From positions 310,001-374,000 of the forward strand of contig NZ_VOOS01000002.1 of assembly GCF_007993035.1 (NCBI RefSeq): a stretch of DNA of 64,000 nt. The letters are read 5' to 3'. Positions 43,601 through 52,487 of this stretch are shown piece by piece (position 1 is the first letter of the stretch; every line of letters starts with the position of its first letter). This stretch comes from Vicingus serpentipes. GTDB taxonomy: Bacteria > Bacteroidota > Bacteroidia > Flavobacteriales_E > Vicingaceae. The position numbers were made by a program, and so were the translations under genes. The notes beneath the pieces are model-generated. The model was given only the letters and a program-made list of their open reading frames with translations. It ran no database searches and was not told the origin of the DNA.

Positions 43601-45064
43601 TAAATTAAGCATTAATGATATTGCTTGCTCTTTTGACAACCTCATAAAATTTGCTACTTGCTCCAAGGTTAAAAAATTGGTATCTAATTTTAATGTGATT
43701 GTTTTTAATTGATAAAGTGGATTAACATCAGATAAACCAGCCATATCTATATATGCATCTTGGCTAAAATAGTTCGTAGATGTAAATATTGCATCAATTT
43801 TTGTTCCTCCAATTAAATTAGTAAACTCAATCATTGGATCATCAATATTCCAGTATAGAGACTCAAAATCCATATCAATTTGATGATAAGAATTATAATA
43901 AGGGGCATTTTTTATCCCTTGTTTATCACGAATTAAAGCAACTTTTCTATCTGCTATAAAAAACTTAAAAGATAAACCTGGATGATAAATTGAATCGGAC
44001 TTCATATAAATAGTTACTGAAGCAATATCTGAACTAATTTTTTCAGGTCGAATACTAAAGCCTTTTGATGCCATTTTAACAAAAGGTAAATCATTTTTAT
44101 AAAAAATTAGAACCGCATCCTGTTCTTCATCACCTTTTCCAATAACTTTTCTTCCATGTAACGCATACCCGCCAATATAATCAACCCCCTTTGCTATATC
44201 TTTAATTTGTAATCTTTTATTATAAGAATCAAATCTAGGGTAAGAAGCTTTTTCAATAGTAACTCCTGCTAATACTTTTTCTTCAAAACTTCCTTTTAAT
44301 GGTTTATCAAAATGGAGTAAATCGTAAAAAATAACATTCTCAATTTTATAAGTAGGTGATTTAACTGCGATAATATATTCTCCAATTTCAGCATAAACAG
44401 AATCAGCTGAATAACCAGCTCTTTCCCAGTCAATTTTACCCCCTTGACCTACCCACTTTTCTTCTGTAGGATAATAAACACCTTTAGTATTATAAATTAC
44501 AGAACTATCTCCTTTTGAATAACAAGTTAATGTTAAAGCGTCAAACTCTATTGTGGGTAAACTATCATAACCAAACTTATAATTATTATTATTTGCCTTC
44601 CATTCATTAGCAGCAGATTTATACAATGCATTATCTTCAAATAATGTATTACAAGCATCTAAATAATCACTAAAATTATTTTTACTGTTACTATTAATTA
44701 ATCTAATCAAAATTGCTTGCCAACTATCAAAAGTTTGAGGTGTTTGATATTTACTATTTACAAATTTTGATACTGATATTAAATAATTTCTAAAATCAGG
44801 GAAGGCTCTTTTTCTTTTAGCTAACATTAAATTAGCTACTTTATAAACACCTTTTTTCTGGTCTTCTGTAAATTTACCTCCATACCAATCCCATGAAAAT
44901 TCATCCATTACTAACTTACCATCTTCCTTTCTAGATGCAGTTAAAAACTCTTCCATCTCTTGAAAGAATATTGTAGAATCAGAAGTGAAGTTCTTAATTT
45001 TTACTTGAGAATAACCAGAGAAGGTTAATAATAAGAATAAAGTATAGAGTACTATTTTTTTCAT
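40619..45064 (-). CDS. Very large secreted protein of unknown function
   Basis: 1481 residues with a signal peptide (1-19, ending FSGYSQ). After an N-terminal helical part (20-170; EEFLTASRKEDGKLVMDEFSWDWYGGKF), the protein is mostly beta-strand. Recurrent patterns such as ILKKNRDFDFGGVVQAGRFD, ARYDLKNKIINADGVKFMNI and DSGRVVVEKKAKMRTLNNAKV recall OstA/LptA-like beta-jellyroll repeats. Near the C-terminus is a helical part (VDFFFSEEALKKMSKRLQEA). I know similar giant proteins only as uncharacterised conserved proteins of Bacteroidota. It starts directly after the prmA stop (TAA then ATG) and has no lipobox or T9SS sorting domain. Probably periplasmic or surface-attached; function unknown. Confidence 0.75.
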   Translation of the reverse strand: MKKIVLYTLFLLLTFSGYSQVKIKNFTSDSTIFFQEMEEFLTASRKEDGKLVMDEFSWDWYGGKFTEDQKKGVYKVANLMLAKRKRAFPDFRNYLISVSKFVNSKYQTPQTFDSWQAILIRLINSNSKNNFSDYLDACNTLFEDNALYKSAANEWKANNNNYKFGYDSLPTIEFDALTLTCYSKGDSSVIYNTKGVYYPTEEKWVGQGGKIDWERAGYSADSVYAEIGEYIIAVKSPTYKIENVIFYDLLHFDKPLKGSFEEKVLAGVTIEKASYPRFDSYNKRLQIKDIAKGVDYIGGYALHGRKVIGKGDEEQDAVLIFYKNDLPFVKMASKGFSIRPEKISSDIASVTIYMKSDSIYHPGLSFKFFIADRKVALIRDKQGIKNAPYYNSYHQIDMDFESLYWNIDDPMIEFTNLIGGTKIDAIFTSTNYFSQDAYIDMAGLSDVNPLYQLKTITLKLDTNFLTLEQVANFMRLSKEQAISLMLNLSYRGFVLYDYDNEELIVQDKLINWVKNSAGKLDYDVIGFYSKIKGASNGTLSLLNFDLTLRGVNSVHVSDSQQVTIFPKNRELILKKNRDFDFGGVVQAGRFDIMGSDFSFKYDEFKIEMPNVDSLRIYAETGQVDDLGNPVIRPVKTLINKIQGDLIIDRPNNKSGVKPSPNYPILNSFKDSYVFYDRPEIQGGQYQKDDFYFHVNPFTIDSLDNFNNNSLKFEGTFMSAGIFPDFDEVLKLQPDHSLGFVRKTPPDGFPMYGDKGKFTNDIKMSHEGLKGDGKLEYVTSTTYSNEFIFLPDSMHAIAQSFSVEESPVAVEFPPVEGENIKTVWHPKEDYMIHKQISAPIRMYDMKSVMHGQTRIQPDGLFGKGIFEFERAEMESNKINFKFKDFQSDTADFRLKDFEGGEDGALSFATNNVNAYVTFAERYGQFKSNGGGSYIDFPQNQYICYMEEFKWYMDNDEIELTAGEQKSTDATGVKLDGAQFISIHPDQDSLSFFSSKARYDLKNKIINADGVKFMNIADAMLYPDSGRVVVEKKAKMRTLNNAKVVASYITQNHSIYNSTLNVYGKRNYSGTGYIDYIDELSTTQTIYLENLGVDTTGQTYATGQIAEDANFKLSPFYEYKGKVNLFANNEFLTFKGLGRILHDCDLLTRNWFTFETKINPNDIYIPIDSTTKSADGNPLLAGVMLSSDSLGVYTIYLNSKKKYSHEEVIRAQGYLYYDKETTEYRISNKDKLQEMSFNGNYLSLNTKNCKAYGEGKINLGANTGQVTINSAGAVQHNQLDNEAIFDLVSIVDFFFSEEALKKMSKRLQEASSLDPVKLDRPTFEKGLREVIGKTEADKLIAQANLYGEFKKIPDELRKTLVFNDLKFKWDDNGRRYKSFGKLGISNIDKEQINKYVDGKVEIIKKRSGDILNIYIEIDKNNWYFFTYTRGMMQAISSDVDFNTAIQETKPDKRKSKAEKGQEPYQFMYSTERKKVDFLRKFDD

Positions 45065-45898
45065 TTAATTCCTTTTTAAGTGCAAAAGAGTCCAATCATT
45101 TTTATTATTTTCATTACTTAAATATGCGTCATATTTCTTTGCTTCATCAAGTAAAATTTCTTTATCTGAGCTAAAAAAACCACTCAATAATAAATCACCA
45201 TTTTCTTTCAAACAAGATAAATAAGTTTCCATATCATTTAATAAAATATTACGATTTATATTCGCTATAATAATATCAAATTTTTTATTATTAAGTAATT
45301 CAGCTCCACCTTTTAAAGCTTCAATTTTCTTACAGTTGTTTCTGCTAATATTTTCAATAGTATTTTCATAAGCCCATTCATCAATATCAATAGCACAGAT
45401 ATTTTTTGCATTTTTAAACTCCGCTAAAATTGCTAAGACACCAGTTCCACACCCCATATCTAACACATTTTTACCGTCCATTTCCATTTCTAATAATTCT
45501 TCTATCATTAAATGGGTAGTTTCATGATGACCGGTACCAAAAGACATTTTTGGTTCTATTTCAATATTGAATTGAATATCATTTCTAACCTCATGAAAAG
45601 GAGCTCTAATAAAACATTGATTATTTACATTAATTGGTTCAAAACTTAGCTCCCAAACTTCATTCCAATTTTTATCTTCTATTAAATTAATTGTATAATT
45701 TACTTTAAATTCTTCGTTTTTAAAAATTGAAATTTCTTTTACTGCCTCCTTGCTAAACTCATCTTCTTGAATATAAGCTTTAACCCCTTTATCAAAGTCA
45801 TCAAAACTTTCAAAACCTAATTCAGCTAATTCAGCTACAGTAATTTCACGACCAATTTCTAGTGGAGATATCTCAACACTTAACTCTATATAATTCAT
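45065..45898 (-). CDS. prmA: Ribosomal protein L11 methyltransferase
   Basis: 277 residues. The N-terminal substrate-binding part begins MNYIELSVEISPLE. The SAM-binding motif is NVLDMGCGTGVLAILAE, preceded by the PrmA signature KMSFGTGHHETTHLMIEELL. IIIANINRNILL is the motif-IV equivalent. It methylates ribosomal protein L11 in the cytoplasm. The stop directly abuts the ATG of the 1481-residue gene. prmA and clpS are often neighbours in Flavobacteria; here two giant genes lie between them. Confidence 0.94.
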   Translation of the reverse strand: MNYIELSVEISPLEIGREITVAELAELGFESFDDFDKGVKAYIQEDEFSKEAVKEISIFKNEEFKVNYTINLIEDKNWNEVWELSFEPINVNNQCFIRAPFHEVRNDIQFNIEIEPKMSFGTGHHETTHLMIEELLEMEMDGKNVLDMGCGTGVLAILAEFKNAKNICAIDIDEWAYENTIENISRNNCKKIEALKGGAELLNNKKFDIIIANINRNILLNDMETYLSCLKENGDLLLSGFFSSDKEILLDEAKKYDAYLSNENNKNDWTLLHLKRN

Positions 45899-46021
45899 AT
45901 TCTAATATAATACTTATAAAAAAACTAAAAATAATCATGATGTACTAATTTATTGCTAATTGATTTAACATTTTTTAGGTTTTAGATGTATAATTATAAT
46001 CTAATTTTATAATAAAAAACA

Positions 46022-46621
46022 TTGAAGCAAAACATCCTATTTATAACTCTATTTACTCTTTGTCATTTCATTGCTTCAGCACAAATTGATACAACATATA
46101 TTCTTAGCGGAACAATTGTCAACGGAAACAAAAATACACCCTTAATTGGCGCTCATATAACTAGCTCTTCTAATCTTGGAACTAAAACAGATCAACAAGG
46201 CTCTTTTGAATTAATTGTTACAGAAAATGATACTTTGATAATATCTTATATAGGATATAAAACGTTAGCATATATCATTCCAAAAAATACTTTTGGTAAA
46301 TATTTGACCAAATTCAATCTGTATAGAGACTCTATTAGCTTGCAGGAGGTTGAAATATTTCCTTGGCCATCTTATGCTGATTTCAAAAAAGCTTTTGAAG
46401 AACTAAATTTTAAAGATCAAGAAATTAAAATGAAAGGTGTAAAAATGTACCAAGATCGTAATATAGAACCTTTTGAATTTAATACTTTACACATATTAAC
46501 TAATCCACTATCTTTTATGTATGACAAGCTACTAGATAAGGAAGCAAAGTTAAGACGCAGAATTGATAGAAGAAGAGAAATAATTGAGAAAGCTGCTCAA
46601 AAACAAACTATAGAATACTAA
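46022..46621 (+). CDS. Carboxypeptidase-regulatory-like domain protein, secreted
   Basis: 199 residues from a TTG start that gives a good signal peptide (MKQNILFITLFTLCHFIASAQ). Residues about 27-110 form a CarboxypepD_reg-like beta domain: YILSGTIVNGNKNTPLIGAH, GTKTDQQGSFELIV, LIISYIGYKTL. The rest is helical and ends strongly basic (RRRIDRRREIIEKAAQK). This fold serves as the N-terminal domain of TonB receptors, but here it stands alone with a helical tail. Likely periplasmic. The ACT-domain gene follows after 90 AT-rich nucleotides. Confidence 0.75.
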   Translation: MKQNILFITLFTLCHFIASAQIDTTYILSGTIVNGNKNTPLIGAHITSSSNLGTKTDQQGSFELIVTENDTLIISYIGYKTLAYIIPKNTFGKYLTKFNLYRDSISLQEVEIFPWPSYADFKKAFEELNFKDQEIKMKGVKMYQDRNIEPFEFNTLHILTNPLSFMYDKLLDKEAKLRRRIDRRREIIEKAAQKQTIEY

Positions 46622-46711
46622 TTATTTAAATTAATATTTAAACTAATTGTTAAATATTTAACTTTATTTACTATTTTTAGCACATTCAAACTAATATTTA
46701 ATAAATAAGTT

Positions 46712-47374
46712 ATGAAAGCTACGCATGTTATTGTTGAGGAAATAATTAAAAAATCGCCATTTTTAGAAGAAGCACTGGCTGAAGGAATTATTAATTTATC
46801 TTCACTTTCTCGTCAAATAAAACCAGAAATAGATGAATTAACAAACAAAGATGTTCAAATTGGAGCAATTGTAATGGCTCTAAAAAGATTGTCACCTAAA
46901 TTTGATCCTAACTTAAAAATTAAAGTGAAAAAAGTTATCGGTAAGCTAGGTGATATAACTGTTCGTTCAAAAATAACTTATTATACTTTTAATAATTCTG
47001 AAACTCTAATCGAGAGACAAGCAGTCCTTTTAAATACAATTAAAAGTAAAAAAGATATATTCTTCGCTTTTTCTCAAGGAGTTTATGAAACCTCTATTAT
47101 ATTAAGTGACTCAGATTTTGATGGATTTGACGATATTTTTAAACATGAAACTTTAGTTCAAAAAACAAATGGTCTATCCTCCCTTACAATAAAACTACCA
47201 AGTGAAAATGCTGATGTATCAGGAATATATTATTTCATTTTAAAGAAAATTGCTTGGGAAGGAATAAACATTTTAGACATTATTTCAACGATGCATGAAT
47301 TTACAATTATAGTTGATGATGAAAGTATAGATAGAGCTTTTACAATCCTTAAAAACTTAAATAAAAACAACTAA
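46712..47374 (+). CDS. ACT-domain protein of unknown role
   Basis: 220 residues. The N-terminal half is helical with a winged-helix look (VIVEEIIKKSPFLEEALAEG, LSSLSRQIKPEIDEL). The C-terminal half fits an ACT fold: SSLTIKLPSENADVSGIYYF followed by LKKIAWEGINILDIISTMHE and FTIIVDDESIDRAFTILKNL. Such proteins are often named aspartate-kinase-like because of the ACT part, but there is no kinase domain. The domain pair suggests a ligand-sensing, perhaps DNA-binding, regulator. Its 3' end overlaps the convergent flavoprotein gene by 4 nt. Confidence 0.7.
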   Translation: MKATHVIVEEIIKKSPFLEEALAEGIINLSSLSRQIKPEIDELTNKDVQIGAIVMALKRLSPKFDPNLKIKVKKVIGKLGDITVRSKITYYTFNNSETLIERQAVLLNTIKSKKDIFFAFSQGVYETSIILSDSDFDGFDDIFKHETLVQKTNGLSSLTIKLPSENADVSGIYYFILKKIAWEGINILDIISTMHEFTIIVDDESIDRAFTILKNLNKNN

Positions 47375-48924
47375 TCTTCTTTTCCTTCATGAAAGTGCCT
47401 AGCTACTTCTTCAAACTTGATGTGTTTAGATTCATCTATGATGTTTAAAGGCTTACAAACTCCCTCTCTACAACTATAGCATTTTAGTTTATCTCTAAAT
47501 ACAGCTGATTTATATATCGATTTACCTAATAACATCCTTGCTGCTTCCTGCACACCTTCAACAATAGATGGATGAGGATGAATCATATGAGCTAGCTCGT
47601 CAATACCTTTATCCATATACATCAACAATGCTATACTTTGTATTGCAGATGAAGCATGATAACCTGCAGCTCTCATTCCTAATATTTTCATTTCATCATC
47701 ATCTGAAACGATAAGTTTAAAGAACCCTTCTGTTTGCCTCATTGTTATTGCTCTTGCGATTGTTGAGTAATCAACCTTTGCAACTCTATAAGGTATATTT
47801 TTTTCCCTTAATATCTTTTCATTTGCACCAACTGAAGCTACAACAGGGTTTAAAAACATTATTGTAGATACATTTTCGTAATTAATTGGTTTAACTGGAA
47901 AGTCGGCAAACATTTTAACTACAGCATGCCTTGCTTCTCTTTCTCCAACATTAACTAAAGGTATACGACCAGAAATATCTCCTACAGCATAAATATTAGG
48001 TATATTAGTTTGGGTATCTACATCCCCAATATGCACTCCTCTTTTACTCATTTTAACACCTGCATTCTCAATATGCAGACTTTCAACATTTGGAACACGA
48101 CCTATAGATAATAGCGCTTTTTCAACTCTAATAACTTCAGAACCATTTACTCCATCTATTTCATACTCAACCATTCCATCTATAACCTCAATTCTTTTAA
48201 GATTAGCTTTTCTATGAATAGTTACACCTTTTTCTTCTAAATTTTTTGAAATAAGCTCAGAAACATCATCATCTTCAAATGGTAATATTCGATCAGCTCT
48301 ATCAATAATATAAACTTTAGTTTGACCAAAATTAGAATACATTGTCGCATACTCACAACCAATAACTCCAGCGCCAATAATTACCATACTTTTAGGGAAA
48401 TCATCTAATTCCAAAAGTCCATCGCTAGTAAGTATTATTTTTTCATCTACTTCAATATTAGGAAGATGACGAGGACGACTACCTGCTGCAATTATAGTGT
48501 TTTCAGCATATACTACTTGCTCTGAACCATCTTGCTTTGAAATTTTTATCTCATGGTTATTAATAAAACTAGCCGTTCCTTTTTCATAAGTAATCAAACC
48601 AGTTTCTGCATGAATAATCCTTAAATGACAAGTCAATTGAAATTTACGATCAAAAATTGCTTCATCAATCGTCCTCTTAACTTCATCATAAGTAATATCT
48701 AAATTCCTATCAGCTCTATCTTTACCTAGTTCATCATAGACTTTTCTATATCTAGATGATAATTCCCACATAGTTTTAGAAGCCAATGCCCCATTATAAA
48801 TACCTCCACCTCCAAGCTTATCTTTCTCTATTAAAATAACTTTTTTATCAAAGTCTATAGCCCTCATCGCCGCTGCATATCCTGCTGGGCCTCCACCTAT
48901 AACACATAAATCATATTTTTCCAT
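47371..48924 (-). CDS. Dihydrolipoamide-dehydrogenase-like flavoprotein lacking the redox disulfide
   Basis: 517 residues, somewhat longer than Lpd. FAD motif VIGGGPAGYAAAMRA is at 8-22, NAD motif VIIGAGVIGCEYATMY in the middle, and a second FAD motif NIYAVGDISGRIPLV follows. At the place of the redox motif GGTCxxxGCxPSK the sequence is GGGGIYNGALASK (38-50), so both cysteines are missing. The C-terminal base region HPHPSIVE (449-456) is kept, and a Cys-rich tail with C482, C485 and C490 follows. It binds FAD and NAD(P)H by family rules but cannot use the usual disulfide. It may act as a transhydrogenase-like enzyme or through its tail cysteines. It lies 59 nt after the tryptophan dioxygenase gene. 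Confidence 0.85.
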   Translation of the reverse strand: MEKYDLCVIGGGPAGYAAAMRAIDFDKKVILIEKDKLGGGGIYNGALASKTMWELSSRYRKVYDELGKDRADRNLDITYDEVKRTIDEAIFDRKFQLTCHLRIIHAETGLITYEKGTASFINNHEIKISKQDGSEQVVYAENTIIAAGSRPRHLPNIEVDEKIILTSDGLLELDDFPKSMVIIGAGVIGCEYATMYSNFGQTKVYIIDRADRILPFEDDDVSELISKNLEEKGVTIHRKANLKRIEVIDGMVEYEIDGVNGSEVIRVEKALLSIGRVPNVESLHIENAGVKMSKRGVHIGDVDTQTNIPNIYAVGDISGRIPLVNVGEREARHAVVKMFADFPVKPINYENVSTIMFLNPVVASVGANEKILREKNIPYRVAKVDYSTIARAITMRQTEGFFKLIVSDDDEMKILGMRAAGYHASSAIQSIALLMYMDKGIDELAHMIHPHPSIVEGVQEAARMLLGKSIYKSAVFRDKLKCYSCREGVCKPLNIIDESKHIKFEEVARHFHEGKED

Positions 48925-48983
48925 AAATATTGGATAATGTTTCCACTCTAAAATTAGTTAATTCTAAACTTACAAATAGATTT

Positions 48984-49907
48984 TTAGTAATCTTTTGCCC
49001 AATTTTCTAATTCATCTTCCGACCAAATTCCTGGAAAGAAAATTCTACGTTGATACATAGGGTGTAAATATTTTTGCCAATCACTACCTCCTGTTGCTTC
49101 TGTTGCATCATCTCCTCCTCCTAAATATTTTCTAGCGGCATTTAAATGAACTATAGGCCACTTAATATTAAATTCAATATCTAAATCCTTCATTGCTTGT
49201 ATTAACTCTGGATTATTTTTCTCCGATTCAGGAAGTGCAACATATTTTTGCCACAAGTTTTTCCCTTTATACTCTTCAGCCATCTCAATAAAATGACCTA
49301 GATACTTATCTTCAAAAGCTTTTAAAAGTAATGACTTTTCTCCCGATTTAAAATCAGTTCCAGCTGCTTGCCAATATATCTTACCAAACAATTCTTTAAA
49401 ATCAGACTCATTTTTAATCCCTTTCTTAAATCTAGGGTCAACTAAATTTTTAACGTCTGTGCTGAAAATTTCGGCTTCTCTAAATGAAGCACATTGGAAT
49501 CCACTAGCTGGAGTTAAAGTAAACCTAAACTCGTTATACTGCTCTGGGTCCATTCCTAATCTCATTACATCAAATGAATTTGCTAACATTTGAATGTATC
49601 GATTCATTCTCCCTAATTTATTAATAAAATAACTTGCCGTAAGATTTTCATGATTACAAACTTGCTTCATCTCATGAGTCATCATATTTAATAACAACTC
49701 TGTTACTTGATGATACATTACAAAAACTGTTTCATCTGGGAAATCAGTTCTAGTTTTTTGTAAAGACAACAATGTATCAACTTGAATGTAATCCCAGTAA
49801 TTAATTGGTTTTGCATGCAATAAGCCTTTAAAATAAGCTTCAGGATCTTGTCCTAATTTTTTGTATTTGTTTTCTATTTTAGAAATTAATTCAGAATAAT
49901 CACTCAT
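48984..49907 (-). CDS. kynA: Tryptophan 2,3-dioxygenase
   Basis: 307 residues, all-helical. The active-site region FVMYHQVTELL gives H66, Q67 and E70. Substrate-contact motifs are FRFTLTPASGFQCASFREAE and, near the end, the haem-side HLNAARKYLGGGDDATEATG, GSDWQKYLHPMYQRRIFFPG. It opens the tryptophan ring to N-formylkynurenine using haem and O2, the first step of the kynurenine route. No other kynurenine gene is in the window. The FAD oxidoreductase lies downstream, but no functional link is established. Confidence 0.9.
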   Translation of the reverse strand: MSDYSELISKIENKYKKLGQDPEAYFKGLLHAKPINYWDYIQVDTLLSLQKTRTDFPDETVFVMYHQVTELLLNMMTHEMKQVCNHENLTASYFINKLGRMNRYIQMLANSFDVMRLGMDPEQYNEFRFTLTPASGFQCASFREAEIFSTDVKNLVDPRFKKGIKNESDFKELFGKIYWQAAGTDFKSGEKSLLLKAFEDKYLGHFIEMAEEYKGKNLWQKYVALPESEKNNPELIQAMKDLDIEFNIKWPIVHLNAARKYLGGGDDATEATGGSDWQKYLHPMYQRRIFFPGIWSEDELENWAKDY

Positions 49908-49973
49908 AATTTATTTTTTATCAATGCTAATATAATATTCTTAAAAAAAAGATGACGTTTCTCATGCTAATTT

Positions 49974-51407
49974 TTAGTACAAAAATTCAATATTTATTTT
50001 GGTACCACTTTTACTTTCCATGCTGTAATCTCCATCTAACTGAAGTACTAACGCATCAATCAACTCTAAACCAAGAGAATTTAAATTATTTGGATCAAAA
50101 TCATCAGGAAGACCTACCCCATTATCAGACACAATCATTCTACATATAGAGCCATCAATTTCTAATGAAATATCAATTTTACCTTTTAATATTTTATCAA
50201 AAGCATGTTTATAAGCATTAGAAACAACTTCATTAACTATTAATCCGCAAGGAATAGCTTTTTCAATATCAAATTTATCAAACAACTCATCATCAATATT
50301 AATTGAAACATCAATATATTCTTTGTTGTATGAATAACTTAATAAGTCTACAATTGATTGAATATAATTCTTAATATTTACATACTCTACATCCTCAGAT
50401 TTATATAGCTTTTCATGTACTAAAGCCAACGTTTTAATTCTATTTTTCGTTTCTTGAAAAAGTTCTATAGATTCGGAATCATTTAAATAATTAGTTTGAA
50501 GATTTAAAAGACTTGATATAATTTGAAGGTTGTTTTTAACACGATGATGTACTTCCTTTAGTAAAGTTTCTTTTTCTTTTAAAGAGGTTTTTATTTTTTC
50601 TTCAGCCTTTTTTCGTTCAAAAAATAATGGCACATCATAATTATCATTTACAGTATTTATATCTTGTCCTTTAGGTAAGTAACTGTGTATTCTATCAGGT
50701 GGAGCCATTATAAAAGTACAATTATCATCTCCTTTTGCTCTACAAGTAATTTCTACTGCTGTTAATGGTATTCCAAAACTTTCTTCACACCAACCTGAAG
50801 AATAACCAGCATTCATAACACATACTGGATATTCAGATTTGACTCCAGCTCTTAACCATGAGTCTGCTTCAAAAGAATAAGGGTGGTGATACTTCAAGAA
50901 GAAATTTTCATCTGGACTTGGATTACTTTCTTCTAGAATATCTACATATGCCCAGCCTGTATAAGCGAAATGAATTGGCCCTGCAGATAATTTTGAAATA
51001 GGATCATTTAAATCCATTTTAAAATGAAAACTTTTAGCATCTTCTAAGCCTAAAACATGAGCTATATCAAACAAAAAATTTCTACCAATTAAATAGGCTT
51101 CTTTTTCTCCTTTATCTGAATATAAATCCTTTATTTTATTTAAAAATCCAAATGAGAGAGATGAAGCTCGAAGTAAGACATAACGCTCATCATTTATTTC
51201 TATCCTTCCTTTAGATGGAGATGCTTTTAATTTTGTAAAATAATCCCTTACAGTCGTCTCTGCTTTATCAAAAATCGGTTTGAATTGTGAAGGTGTATTT
51301 ACAGTAGGTCCTGTTGCTAAAAAACTTGTTATTCCACTTCGTAAAAGTTCATTTTCTTTTTGAAGTTCTTTAACTTTTAATTTTAGCTGCTCTATTTCCT
51401 TTGACAC
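49974..51407 (-). CDS. Sensor histidine kinase with XylR_N/V4R-type input domain
   Basis: 477 residues, no membrane segment. A coiled coil (1-22) is followed by an XylR_N-like and V4R small-molecule-binding region (about 45-240). The V4R part shows GYSSGWCEESFGIPLTAVEI and RAKGDDNCTF, with Cys residues placed as in V4R proteins. The kinase is of the HisKA_2 type: LLKEVHHRVKNNLQIISSLL has the phosphoacceptor His, and the HATPase has NEVVSNAYKHAF and MIVSDNGVGLPDDF. Such cytoplasmic kinases sense a small organic ligand and pass phosphate to a regulator; no response regulator gene is adjacent. Confidence 0.88.
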   Translation of the reverse strand: MSKEIEQLKLKVKELQKENELLRSGITSFLATGPTVNTPSQFKPIFDKAETTVRDYFTKLKASPSKGRIEINDERYVLLRASSLSFGFLNKIKDLYSDKGEKEAYLIGRNFLFDIAHVLGLEDAKSFHFKMDLNDPISKLSAGPIHFAYTGWAYVDILEESNPSPDENFFLKYHHPYSFEADSWLRAGVKSEYPVCVMNAGYSSGWCEESFGIPLTAVEITCRAKGDDNCTFIMAPPDRIHSYLPKGQDINTVNDNYDVPLFFERKKAEEKIKTSLKEKETLLKEVHHRVKNNLQIISSLLNLQTNYLNDSESIELFQETKNRIKTLALVHEKLYKSEDVEYVNIKNYIQSIVDLLSYSYNKEYIDVSINIDDELFDKFDIEKAIPCGLIVNEVVSNAYKHAFDKILKGKIDISLEIDGSICRMIVSDNGVGLPDDFDPNNLNSLGLELIDALVLQLDGDYSMESKSGTKINIEFLY

Positions 51408-51461
51408 TTTAATTTCTTTAGATTAAATAAATTTAGTCTTTTAAAGTGAGAAATAAAAAAA

Positions 51462-52415
51462 TTAATTACAGGGAATAATATTGTTACAATTATGATAAAT
51501 TATCTCATCTAATTCAAGCATACTTGCTAATGCTAATTGAGAATAATTTTGAGAAGCATTTCTAAAACCAGCAGCCTCTGTCTGCCATAAAGTTGTTATT
51601 AAATTTATGTCTCCTTTTTTAGGATCTATAGCGTTTATAGCATGCTTTACATTTCCTGCTCCTGCATGGTAGACATGTAAAACTAATAAACGATACCAAA
51701 TATCTGTTGGCTGGTATTCAATACATCGGGCATCTAAAATTTTATTTAACTCAGGAATACAGATTGTTTTAATCAATTTTGCTGCACCCCAAGCACTTTT
51801 ATCAAAATCTTCACGTTCATCAATCGTTTTATTCACTATTAGACCTAAGTTAATTGCAACATTTTTCATGATTTGAAATGAACCATAAGCACCTACTTGA
51901 GATTTTTGTAATTTATTTGGACTTTCAATTAATAATATTGCTTGAGCATAAAAAGGATCTACTCCATTTTCTTTAAAAACAGCTATACCTCTTCCTATGC
52001 TTGGTATTACTTTTTCAAAATCATAGAAATCTCTTTTACCTGATGTCATAAACACTTTAGCTTCTGAAGCTAAATTATAATGAGTTCTAACGCTATCTCG
52101 AAATAAATCTTTTTGAGCATCAGTTTGGTCATTCCAATCTTTTACTGCAATTCTCTTTATAATTTGGCGTGTGCTTGCAATATTAATAACAGCAGAATCG
52201 TCACCCATTTGCATTAATGTCCTCCAAAAATTTGGTTGTGGCAAAACATTCCATCTCTCAGCATATAATTGTTCTGAAGAAACAAAATTATAATTAATTG
52301 AATCATTTAATCCAACAACTTCAACAACATCCGTTTTTTCAACAAAAGGTTCAGAAAACGAAATACAAAAAGTAGCTGAAACAATTAAGATAAATATAAA
52401 TGGTATTTTTTTCAT
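51462..52415 (-). CDS. Secreted lytic transglycosylase-like (SLT) protein
   Basis: 317 residues with a signal peptide (about 1-21). The SLT-type lysozyme-like domain occupies about 135-300. It shows ILLIESPNK with the catalytic Glu, then VGAYGSFQIMKNVAINLGL, and YHAGAGNVKHAI in place of the usual YNAGxGxV. The N-terminal 130 residues are helical and unassigned. The enzyme would cleave peptidoglycan glycan strands in the periplasm. The match is less close than in MltD or Slt70, so activity is likely but not certain. Single gene between the kinase and YihY genes. Confidence 0.8.
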   Translation of the reverse strand: MKKIPFIFILIVSATFCISFSEPFVEKTDVVEVVGLNDSINYNFVSSEQLYAERWNVLPQPNFWRTLMQMGDDSAVINIASTRQIIKRIAVKDWNDQTDAQKDLFRDSVRTHYNLASEAKVFMTSGKRDFYDFEKVIPSIGRGIAVFKENGVDPFYAQAILLIESPNKLQKSQVGAYGSFQIMKNVAINLGLIVNKTIDEREDFDKSAWGAAKLIKTICIPELNKILDARCIEYQPTDIWYRLLVLHVYHAGAGNVKHAINAIDPKKGDINLITTLWQTEAAGFRNASQNYSQLALASMLELDEIIYHNCNNIIPCN

Positions 52416-52487
52416 ACTACTAAGTAAACGACTTTAAATGGTTATTGTTTCACTAGTTATCTGTCTTTATCAACACTATATTATTAA

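Noticed and set aside
47371-48924. Annotation as functional dihydrolipoamide dehydrogenase
   Set aside because: Both redox-active cysteines are absent, so the standard lipoamide reaction is not supported.
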